From assembly GCA_014526335.1 (NCBI GenBank), contig JACTAT010000001.1:1330111-1394110 (forward strand): a DNA stretch of 64,000 nucleotides, read 5' to 3'. Positions 36,962-48,300 of the stretch are shown here, piece by piece; positions within the stretch are counted from its first letter, which is position 1, and the number at the start of each line of letters is the position of its first letter. A model generated the notes under the pieces. That model searched no databases. It was not told where the DNA came from and saw nothing but the letters and a program-made list of their open reading frames with translations. Origin of the DNA: Chrysaora quinquecirrha (lineage: Eukaryota; Cnidaria; Scyphozoa; Semaeostomeae; Pelagiidae). The translations under genes and the position numbers were made by a program.

Positions 36962-37677
36962 TAGGCATATCTCATTGACTCTTACCAAACCTTTCAGTAT
37001 TCCTGTGTGCCCTTGGAAAGTCGTTCTAGCCAGGCTTTGACCAAGCGATCAGCAGAACAAGTTGCCGTCTTCCAGGCTTAAATCTGACTCTCAACCTCTG
37101 TAGAGTAGAACAATTCAGGAATCTATTGGGTTACAGTAAACTTAGACCCAAGAAAGACAGATTCAGATTCTCAAGCTTTTTTTGTGAGACATTAATTTCC
37201 AGAAAACTCTACTGTTTTCTCAACTTTCAATCAATTTAGCTGTTTTAGCCATTTTTATGGCAACTCTGTCATTTGGGTTGAAGATGATTGAAGCTACCAA
37301 CAGACAATTTACAAGCGCATTTGGAAATCTCGTAGCTTTGTGCTTCAATTTCAGTAAATCCAAACTTAAAATTGGAAGAGAAAACCTCAATTTTACTCTG
37401 GATTTTCAAAGATTAATGTTAGATAAAGGTTAAGATCTTTGGGGTCGTAGAATTATGTTCAGAACAGAAGAAAATCAATAACAAATATCGGTTTCCTCAG
37501 CAAACTCCAGAAGATTACTCTGACTACCACTGACGGTGCCGATGTACAATGGAAATACGTACATAGTATCACACTGGTAGAGATAAAAGTTGAAAGATAG
37601 TACAATTGCTGGTCTTTTTTGGGACTAGTATTGAGGTTCTTTAGGTCCTACGAAGTATACCGTTAAGCGTTTTGGAA

Positions 37678-37823
37678 GCTCTTTCCCCTCTCGACGCACG
37701 CCCGTATAGAGGCATAGGAACACGGACGAGGCGAGCTCGAGCGAGCTGGTCCGTATGGATCGCGGCAAGCCAGCGAGCTGGCCCATATGAATCCAGCCTG
37801 CTCGTATGCGTCGAAGAAAGAGC
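37678..37823. repeat. GC-rich hairpin element
   Basis: Inverted arms GCTCTTTC...CGACGCA (37678 onward) and TGCGTCGAAGAAAGAGC (ending 37823) enclose GAGCTCGAGCGAGCTGG-type palindromic words. Composition is clearly more GC-rich than the surroundings. Open frames on both strands are a by-product. Function unknown. Confidence 0.55.
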
Positions 37824-39152
37824 CGGTAGGGCGGGCGAGTTTGCTAGACTGCGTCGAGGAAAAAAACAAGTTAGGCGAATTGGCGTATGGTTATTTCTTA
37901 TGAAAATATGGCGATCTTATGAGTAAATGCTGTCTTTTACTGCAGCTATATGTATTTTTGCACGTTAAAGTTTTATTACAGTACTGTTTATGGGGAATGG
38001 AATCAAATTGATGCCCATTGTTGCGGGGCTTTCTTTTCAAAATCTTGCCCTGGCTGGTTATGGGTCCACCCCGGCTTTTCAAAGCACAAGAATACCAACT
38101 ACTGATCTCTGGAAAAAGACTTTTTTTAGAGATCAGTAATACCTCCCTCTATTAGCCTGCGGTACAGACCCAATCCTCTACAAGAGGCGGGGGCATGAAT
38201 AATTAAAGAATATAGCATGGATAATTAAAGAAATAGCTGAGAAACAGAAAGTAATGAAAAATTGAGATTTACAGTGAGATTAGAAAGCACAAACATGAAG
38301 AAGCCAAGCCAACCAGCGAAGCATATAACTTGGATAGGGGAATATAACAAGGTGTAGGCCGAAAAAATAATATCAATAAAAAAGTCCCGTTTCAAGTCTT
38401 GCACTGTGCAAGACGTTGCACTGTGCTCAGTAACTTTACTAAAGAGGAATTTGTGAAGAAATCGCAAGGCTCCCCTTCTGTAGGATTTAAAGCCGCTTCG
38501 CGCTCCCTGATTTAAAGCCCTCCACCGCCCACCCGCCCACAGGAGGCCCAATCGCATATCACTGTGGCCAGATCAAAGCAACCGCCGTTTGAAAATTCGT
38601 GATACTATGTTCGAAATGGGTTCGAAAATTACGACATAGACCTCCTGGATTCTTTAAGTTTCCTTTGCTTTGTAATTGCAGAAAATATTAAACCGGGAGA
38701 GCACTGCCGTGATTTTCGTTGAAATTTCGAATGCGTTTTGGCCATAGTGATAGGACCGAGCCTCGGCAGATTTCAAACTGCCAGATAAATAAAACATTTT
38801 CGTACCTGTTTTAAACGATTTAGTAAAGGAAAGTGAAAACAAGTGTACTCTGTAGACAGTTTAGGTGGTGGGGAACATTTTGATGTAAAGAAGTTGGCGT
38901 TTAACGCAAAATTCACCGAAATTCAGGCTAAATAAAACAATGTTATATCAAGGCTATTCAAAAAGCTTCACTCCTTGTTATTATTTATTATATACCCATA
39001 AAGCTATTAAAATGTGGCGTTTTCTGAACAACAACAACAACCAAATATCTTTATCGAAAATAGGACGTTTTAGGCAGAAAACAACACAAGTAAGGTCACA
39101 TCACTCATGATATTTATGCGATTGGGCCTCCTGTGACCCGCCCAGGTAGTTT

Positions 39153-39183
39153 GTTACCCTGTGAACGTGGGTCTTTGTTTAAT
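39153..39183 (+). promoter_or_regulatory. Candidate ciliary-gene promoter motifs (RFX X-box-like, Fox-like)
   Basis: GTTACC-CT-GTGAAC at 39153-39166 fits the RFX X-box layout (GTNRCC, short gap, RGYAAC) with two mismatches in the second half. TTTGTTTAA at about 39174-39182 resembles a Fox site. Both lie 120-150 nt before the DNAAF2 start codon, where X-boxes of ciliary genes usually sit. Confidence 0.35.
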
Positions 39184-39302
39184 TTTGATCCTGTCCACAA
39201 CAACAACACAAAGCACAGCGTCTCATTTTGGTTGGCTTGGACAACAACGTGGAAAGCATACAACGATAGCGAAAGCTTTGGATTGAAACAGCTTTTGCAA
39301 AC

Positions 39303-42300
39303 ATGAGCAAGGAGAATAAAGATATTGATATCTCTCCAGAGGTATGTTGATTGTCTGTAATTAGTTTGTCTGATCCTGAATATTCAGTTAAAGTTTAAAA
39401 GAATCATTCAATGACCATTTTTACCCGGCCTAAAACTGTAAAATTAAAATGGGCCTAAACAATTGCCTATGTTTATGAACTGCAGATACTGTACTGCTAA
39501 TACTTTGTAGCCTGGGCAGTTTGGTGTCGTGTAGCTAAGATGATTTCTTTCTGATTTTTAGGAGATGGAAAAAATACATCATGCTCTAAAGGATGAAAAG
39601 TTTAGGGATATGTTTTTCGACTATTGCAAGGAAATATCAGATCCAGAAAATAGGGCTGTAAGTGAAGTAATCAAATCAAATTGTTTTTATTTGTTGCTCC
39701 CTCACTACCAAGCTTACTTTCAAGATGTTTCGGCCTACCTCCAATTCACCTAACCTCCTTTTTTGCCTAACCTTCTAAGACGTTTTGCCCAACCCATCAC
39801 AGTCATTTTAGCCCAACTTTTAATGACTTGAATAACTTCTTTTATGTAGTTTGTCAATTGTTTATTGTTAACATTGGCGCCAGGTTGGAAAACTTGTTCC
39901 CACTCGCAATGACGCTCAAACTTCTCCTATTGTTTTACCTATTGTGATGTTAATCAGCCTATTGTTTTCCCAATCTGCTGTCACTGACACGTCGGCTGAA
40001 ACTTGTATGTTTTCCAATCTGGCATTGGAGGCTGCCCTCCCCATATAATCACACTGGTGACTGTTTTAGTAACCAAAGACAAGTAATACATGGCAAGAAA
40101 AGGCAGTTTGGGCAAAACCACCAAGAATGTTGGGTGAAAAGACCAGCTTGGGTGAAAAGAAAGTTGGACAAAACAGAGGTTGGGTGAATTGGCAACACCC
40201 CCCACATGGGTGCAACCCTTTCAAAGAAAATTTTGTGCTTTGCCCCTATGCAGAAAATACTTGGCTATACGCAACTAAATTGCAATGGTACATGCATACC
40301 ACACCTGGTACATGAGTTACCTTGCTTGCAACATTGCCACAGGGTCAAAATAATCATGTTGACTCATTGATCCTAAAGTTATCCAAAGTGATTGTTGGTA
40401 GTTTAACAAGTTTTGATAACAAATGTTCAAATCAAATAAATTTATATTGCAGAAATATGAAGCTGAAATATCACAACTTGAAAAAGAGAGAGGCTATGAC
40501 GTCACATTTGTAAAACCTGAAGTATGTGGGATTTTTATTAATTGTTTCATTGTGCTGTTCCTTATGGCTTTTAATAATTATGCACCTTATTGACAATTGT
40601 TGACAACTTTGGAGGTGCTGTGCCATTGTGTCCTATTCCAGTTGGCACAGGTTGGGGTTGGAGTCCTAGCTTCTGTAGTGTCACAACCAGGGTTGATGCC
40701 TTGATTAGTTAACCTACTACTGAGGTCCTTAAGACTAGCGGTAAATGCACCATTTCACCTTCACGTTCATTCAAGTTTTACAATGTTGAGGTCTAAAAAA
40801 TTTGAGCTTTCGTGACAGATCCGTTGTTATTTTTTCATGCAGAACCACATTTCTCATTGCCCAGTGATGGGAGAGGGAGCTCTCTCCAAAGCTCAGGGAT
40901 GCCGGAGCAATGGTAGGGCAAGGGGGTGACTAAGAACTTAAGGGCAATTGAGATAAAGAATTATGGGGTTTGGTGGTACTCCACCAGAAAATTTTTTTGT
41001 CTACGCCCTGTAGATTGGGTTTAAATGCAACAAAAGTTTTTCAACAAATATTTATCATGTTTTTGTGCCACATATTTTGGCTATGTCTCCACATGTATGC
41101 ATTTCAAATGTCATAATAATGGCAAAACATAGTATTTAACGTTGTCAACGTAAATTATCGTTTTACACAGAAAGGACACTTTTGCCCCCTTGCCCTCCTT
41201 AGGAAAAAGGGCAGGAGGGGCACTTAACCCCCCACATCCCACCCCAAAAATAGATTTATGGACATTTTATTTTTGAAGGAGATTACTCAGAGCACAGCAC
41301 AAAGTTAATTTGCAATAGCCAGGGTGGATTATGATGCTTTTAAAGATGGGGGCAAGAGAGCAACTACCCCCCTATCAGAGCTTCTTGATGACTGTGTAAA
41401 TATCTACTCCATATTAAGAATGCTGCTATGCAACCTACAACACTACTTTCATGCTCTATCATTTGATTAGAAGGGTTTAGTAGAGTAACAAAAACTTACC
41501 TATTAGCAGAATCCTCTGTACACTCTATAGATCCAATATTTTTGCCTAACATCACAACTCTCTTAAATACGCTTTTCAGATGATTTTAATTAGCAAAAGT
41601 TAGAATTCAAGACTTAAATGACTTAGATCCTTAATCTCCACTTTCCTTTATTAATCTTTTTGGGCCCAATTCTAAATTAGTTCTCCTCAAAACAAACACT
41701 CTGTAATATTAGATTTGTAAATATAAGTCAGCCTGTTTATTAACATTTCCAGCCGTTTATTTCAACTGTTATACTTTGTCTGACATAAAATCTACGTATT
41801 CCTTCAATATTTCTTTTTTGCTTCGGAAATTAACCCAGCAAACACAGATAGACGAGGAGAGTAATTTAAGTTTCGTTATATTCCACATGGAAAGGCACCA
41901 TTCACACGAGAACGCCGTGAAGAATATTCTGCACGCATCATTCCGTTTAGACTGTTACGTACGTTATCAATCACTGTACCAATGGGCCTTTTTACACGGT
42001 AACAGTACCACAAAACCTTGCAAAATGCTCTCGTTTGCACGAAACAGTTTCCTTGTAGTCCGCATAGAAGAGCACCGTTAACACGAGCACGACGTGAAAT
42101 GCAGCATCGTCTGTACAAACTATTCCCTTTAAACTTTAACGTTAATTATTAAACACTCCACGAATGTCTGTATTCACACGATAACAGTACCGCAGAAATC
42201 TTGCAAAAATTCCCTCGTTTGCACAATCAAGTTACCTTGTATCCGCATAGAAGAGCACCGTTTACACGAGGACGACGTGCAATATATAGTGCATAAATGA

Positions 42301-45300
42301 TTCTGTTTACAAGGTTACGTAAGTGAATAAACACACGATAGCAGTACCACAAAAATCCTGCAAAATTCCCTCACTTGCACCATAATGTTTCCTTGTACGT
42401 AGTCCGCATAGAAGAGCACCGTTTACACGAGGACGACGTGAAATATTCTCTGCACGAATAATTCTGTTTTGACGGTAACACAAGTTAACAAACAGTATAT
42501 GAATATCACTATTTACACGGTAGTTGTACCGCAAAAATTTTTCAAAATGCCCTCGTTTGCACCATACAGTTTCAATGTGGTCCGCGTAGAGAGCACCGTT
42601 TACAAGAGAAAACAGTGAAATAGATAGCGCAAGAATTTTTCCATTTACACGGTACCATAAGTTACTAATCAGTGTCTGAGTTTAAATGTTGAGGAATGTT
42701 CAGCAGGCTTCGAGAGTGCTTACAGACGGGATTCTGTGGACTTTCATGAAACATTTTTTTGCCCCAGCTATGGTGGATTTTCAAAGGTCACGCCCTGGTA
42801 TAGGTTTTTTTTCAAACATTTTGTCTTGAATATCGGCCCCTTGCAAAATTCTCAGAGAAACATGTATACATATATACCACACCCCATATACGAGTTACCC
42901 CTTTGGATAACACTACCAAAAACATCTTATAAAACGCTCTTGTTTACGCGATAACGCTATAACAACTGCTATACAAAATTCGTTCGTTTGCACAACAACG
43001 TTGTCAAATAGATACTAAATGAATGGTCTATTTACCCTAAACGTTGTTATCAATCGAATACGCACACCCTTAAATTTCCTGAAGCAAGCAACGGGAAAGC
43101 AAGCAAACAATCTTTATTTGTTAACTCATGTCGGAGTTCCAGGCGGCTATACAGCTGATGTGTGCTTACAGTTTGTGCCTCCAGACTGATATACTAGGAC
43201 GACTAACCTGGGTACCTACTCATTTTCCGACCTCGGAAGGATGGATCACTTAGATATGAAGAATGGTCCCGCCGAGATTCGATCCTACGACCATACGCCT
43301 TGACCACTAGGCCAGACCACCTCTCTATGCCCAAGCCCCCATTCGGCCCAACAGGCCCTTGAATTGCCAAAATTTCACAGGCATCGAGATAAGACCCACA
43401 ACCAGATTTTCATTAAAAGTATGCTTGAAAATTCTAGTTAATTGTCACCGCCCATATTAAAATCATTTATTAACAGTTTCTATATTGTCTGCCTTTTTTA
43501 TTAGAGGTCGATTAATAGTTAAGTGGTAGAATTAGTGAAAGTTGAGGTTTTTTAAATTTGATTAAGCGTTTATCTGTACCAGTTGGTAATTTACAAGTCT
43601 GACTTCAACACTGTCTTTCTTTCAGTGAATTCTGAATGATATGTACTCGCGATTCCCCAATAAACTGTTCGGGCCCAACAGGGTGAATTGGGGGCAATTC
43701 CTCCCTCCCCTTATTATGACGTTCTATTCAGTACCTTTCTTCTTATAATTTCTGTGCAGATTTTCAAATTAGATTACCTTCAAAGCGAAGTATCTTGAGG
43801 TTAAGGAATCTTGGAGTTAGCTATATACCCCTATTAGCTATTATACACACGAATTAGCTATATACACGTACCTTTTTGCCCCGAGACTAATATTCTAGAG
43901 AGAACAACCTCTTAGAGCCTGGCTGAACTAGGAGACATGTCGCGCGCGACATTGTCACACGTGGCATGTCCCTTCGATGTCTATCAGTTTCGCCACCTCG
44001 GAAACTTTGAAGTGTGCAACAAAATTTGTAGCGAGAGGCACCAAAATATTTCTGGCAGGCAACAGAAGCATTTCTTGTGTCAGTGACTTGGGGGACATGT
44101 TGCTTACTTGGCACTCGCATGTTTAGCCACCTTCTGAGACACGTCGATTACAATGTCGCGCGCGACATGTCTCCTTGTTTGGTCCTTTTGGAAGACTATC
44201 AAGAATTGTTTGTCAAACATTTGAAACTTTCTTGTCAGACATAATGTTTGACTGTTTAGCCGAATCACAAAACATTGCTCGTCAAGCAAATTTTTGCTTG
44301 AAGTTTTCGAATAAAATATCTCGAAGCAGATTCTGGTTGACAAATAATGTTTTGTGAGGGGGCTAAACGGTCAAACTCAAGCAGATCTTGAATGTTTGAC
44401 CAACGATGTTTGATCGTTTCTCAAGAGCCTTATAAATACAATTTCATTCGAAGGTTTAGAAGGTTTGCCTTGACTTCTTCTACCTACAGCTGTTTTTAAA
44501 ATCTTTATTGTAGGCTGGCCATGTTATCAAAGTTATTGATGAAAATCAGAATAAGAAAGTATTCATAAACGTCTGCACAAGTACAAATGTAGAAAGAGCT
44601 GGAACTGATGGCACGGCCAAAACCAAAGGGTATGTAAAGTAGCTTTGGTTCATAATAAGGGCCAGAGTAGAAGAATCGCACTCTTTTTTTCCAAAAAAGC
44701 CTAAAGATGCTTGAAATGTAGGACACTTGTGCTCCAAGTTGCTTAAAAGTTGCTTAACATTTTTTTGTACCAGCCTTGGTATAACATTGATAACATTGAT
44801 GTACAAAAGTTGATTTGAATATAAACGCTTCAGGCGTTTAATCTAAGTAATCATTCATTCATTTCATGGTTGTCTCTCGGAAGCCGAGGAAGATGATGTG
44901 TTATATTTCACCTATGTACACACATCTGGCTGCGCAGGCCGGAGTCTGAGGCACACACGGTTGCAGGCGGGGCATGGAACGCCAGTCGTCAGGACGGAGG
45001 TGCAGAAGCAGCTCTGTGTCGCTAATATTACTCTAAGTTATACTGCAATCTATAAATCTTCTTCAGCTTATCGTTTCTGGGCCTTTCAGTATATATGCAA
45101 ATTGGAGTACGACGGCTTCGCTTTGGTTGCTTAAGCTTCTTATTCCTCCTATCTTTACTTACTGGTTATAAAATGTTTTATTTCTCTTTTGATTTAACTT
45201 TAGGCAGTCTTTGGGATTTAATTGGACTGTACCTCACATAATTAACAAACCACGAGAAGACACTGATAAAGGTTGGTACACATTTCATTTCATTTCAAAA

Positions 45301-48300
45301 AAAGGTTTAATAATAATAATAATAATAATACACTGATGATAAACAATATAAAAGCATATAAAGAGATACAAGAGGAAGGTAGTTCTTCAATCCGCAGGCT
45401 GATTTTCAAGGGGCCCTCCAAACTAAAAGTGATTAAAATGGTAAAATATATCCTTAAATTTTTTACTTCAACATTTTCATCAATAAGTTAGGCGACTACT
45501 TTTTTAAATGCTTTAAGAGAGGAAGCCGTTTTACACTTAGCTGAGAGAGAGTTCCATTGCTTTGCACCTCTAAATGAGAAACACCTCTGCCCATTCGAGG
45601 AACTCCTCTTTGGGAGTCTCAAATCGGCAGAGGTATTCCTCAGGTTGAAAGAAGTGCAAGCTGAGTTTTTCGTAAATAGATCACACAAGTACTGAGAAGC
45701 CTGGCCATTAATAGACTTGTAGACCATAATTTGGTCTACACATTGATTCGCTTGTCCACGTACGCTTATTAATGTTGGCTTCAAGCATGTGTAATAGGCA
45801 AGGCGTTCCCGTTTTCCTTGAAAATGGAAGACAAACAGCATTCTCAGTCTAGAAGCAAGCTACAAACAACTTTTATTTTTCGGCTAAGAAAATACATAGA
45901 AACAAAACCAAAGGAGAAATTTCCGTCAGAAGTCTCAAGCTACTTTAGTCATGAGCACTGTTTTGATACAAATTCTGGGTGAATTGTGGGTAGAGTTTAG
46001 CCAATCCTGCCTCGGCAGGTAGTCAGCATGCAAAAAGAAGTTGGGGGTAAACGTCGGGTTTAATATAAGTGACGTTTGGCCAAGTCGCAAGCTGCAAAGG
46101 CAAGAACACGCAAAATTTGGCCCATTTATGGTCCTGTGTTCTCATCAGAGTATTATCAAAAATTTGAACGGAGTGAATATTTAGATATGAAATATAAATA
46201 GTATAGGCATGACAGTTATTATATGCTCAATATAGCATAATATTTAAATCGTTTGTGAACCTTTTTTTAAGAATTATACAGAGTTATCCTGGTAAAGTTA
46301 ATTTGTTGATCTGTTGTTTGCAGCTGGAAAATCCTGTGTTGTTTGCGATGTTGTTTTTCACCCTGAAATATACAGCACAGCTAAAACGGTAAGCGATTCA
46401 CTTTGAAAACCTAGAGGTAACATATAGAAGTTCAAACCCTTTAATATGTAGAACCTGTTGTATATTTCCTCTTCATTACCCCCGTCGTCGATTCGGACGT
46501 GGGTGCACCCGTTCATGCACATCCCTCAACCCTGGTTTTGTTCTTCAGCTAGAGAGCACATCCAGCCCACTTCTTCGGACCGTCTTCCCAACTCCATGCT
46601 GGTCTTCCTATCTGCCTGGTTGCTTTTCCCTCCAATACTTTTGCGCCGTCGTGTCTTTTGCTCTCAGTTGGTGTACCAAATATGTCAGATTTTGTCTTCT
46701 TCATCTGTTGAAAAGGCCTCTCATGCCCCGAATCCCTTGATTAGTATGCTGTTTTTTTCAATCATTTATGATGGCTAAAACAACGGGAACATCTTAAGAC
46801 ATACTTAAAAGCTTTTTTACCTGACACTAAGAGTACCAACTTCAGAAATAGACTGAAACAATTGGTTAAGGCGGAATTCATCAGAGGCGGACTGGCAGCG
46901 AATCTCAAGGGCTGCTATTTCTAGTAAAAGGGGCCTGTTTTCACTATAGTGATTTTTCTTGTCAGTTGCTTCTAGCGAGCTCCTCTGTAAAAAATCAATT
47001 CAAGGCAAGGGCTACTGTTCATGTAAAATACTTCTTTCCGTATTTGCGATATTTCGATGGCAAAATTGTTTCCCTTTATACATATTTTCGCATTTCTATA
47101 TTTTCTTGCTTCCATATTTTCTTGCGCATATGCTGATTATCTTTTTTATTTTTACTCGTTTCCAATTATCTGCATTGAGAAACAATTTATTTCCCACTGT
47201 TTTCAGACTAAGTGAAACCAATCCAAATCTCTTCGAAATCCCAAGAAATCGAAGAGATTTGCTCAAGAAACAGCAGAAACAGTTTGTTGAAGACCCTATA
47301 ATAAGAAGGCCCGGGCTGCAATCGCAACCAAGCATCCCTGCCACTCCGCCCCTGGAATTCATATCGAAATGTACCAATCAGAAAAGTGAAGCTGCGTTTG
47401 AATTGTGTTTAAAACGCCAATCAGCTCATCGAATACACTTTTCTTAATAAGCAACTGGACTTTTATCCAGCCATCAAAGTTGCTTAAAATTTAAGACATT
47501 TCAGCCCTCAAAGTAGCTTGACATTTTTTTACCTAACAACCACCCCTGACTTCCCGTGTCAAAATCATCAACTGTTAGGCCTACAACACGACTTTTGGGA
47601 GACATAAGTGGAAAAACGTTAGCTAGTGAACCTCAACATGCAAAACATGAGAACAAATAATTTCCTAACAACAAGAAAGCATATATGCGTGGTTTTTTGA
47701 CTTCTTAGTTGCTTACAGTTATTCATTTGAGCCCTCAAGTTGCTTAATGTTAAGGTCAGTTCAGCTCTAGTTGCTTATTGAGCGGTTGCCAATTAAAAAA
47801 AGTGCACAGTGGGAAGACCAACAGAATTAATTGAAAAGTCCAAGTGAGAAAAAGAACTCTATTTGTCGACACAGAATCTGATGATTTGATCTGATTTGAT
47901 GTTCACAATCATTCGTGTTTTTTAATATTTTACAGCAACCCAACATGATGAAAATGTTGAACGACATAGCTCTTGATTCCATTCGTGATAAATGTGGGAT
48001 GAAACTTGACCGAAATAGTAAGCTGCACATTATTTTTCTTTTTAAAACTTACTGAATACCGTAAATTTAGCCCCCTCTCTATTAACCCCCCTTTTTCAAG
48101 TGAAAACTTGAAATAAGCCCCTCCTCTCTATTAAGCCCCCATCTTATTTTGGCCACTTGAAAGTTCAATAGTTACCGTACGAAAATAAATGAAATTAAGT
48201 TGTAACGCTTTTGATATCCAAAATTTGTGTTCATGTGATCTAAGGTTAAAAGTTTCTTTTGTAAATCATTTTTTAATGTCTGTAGCATTCGTCTTGACAA

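Larger units (their letters stand above)
34158..39302. other. Gene-free region between receptor 2 and DNAAF2
   Basis: Contains the SINE at 34740-34948, a G run at 35565-35574, MITEs 35807-36961 and a GC-rich hairpin at 37678-37823. It also has a 20-nt inverted pair (38538-38557 / 39116-39135) near the DNAAF2 promoter. The 35330-35430 stretch resembles 57480-57600 (dispersed repeat). No coding exon that I can support; the 110-codon minus frame at 38225-38557 has no family features. Confidence 0.4.

Noticed and set aside
37663..37926. Arg/Ala-rich small proteins on both strands
   Set aside because: By-product of a GC-rich hairpin element.
38225..38557. 110-codon minus-strand gene upstream of DNAAF2
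   Set aside because: No domain or signal recognised. Its start lies in the inverted 20-mer, so I treat it as chance.
43262..43325. tRNA gene
   Set aside because: Same reasons: promoter boxes only, with a SINE body and A-rich tail.
46959..47447. 162-codon frame in DNAAF2 intron 6
   Set aside because: It overlaps a split dispersed repeat and enters a MITE end; no recognised domain and no fitting splice phase.
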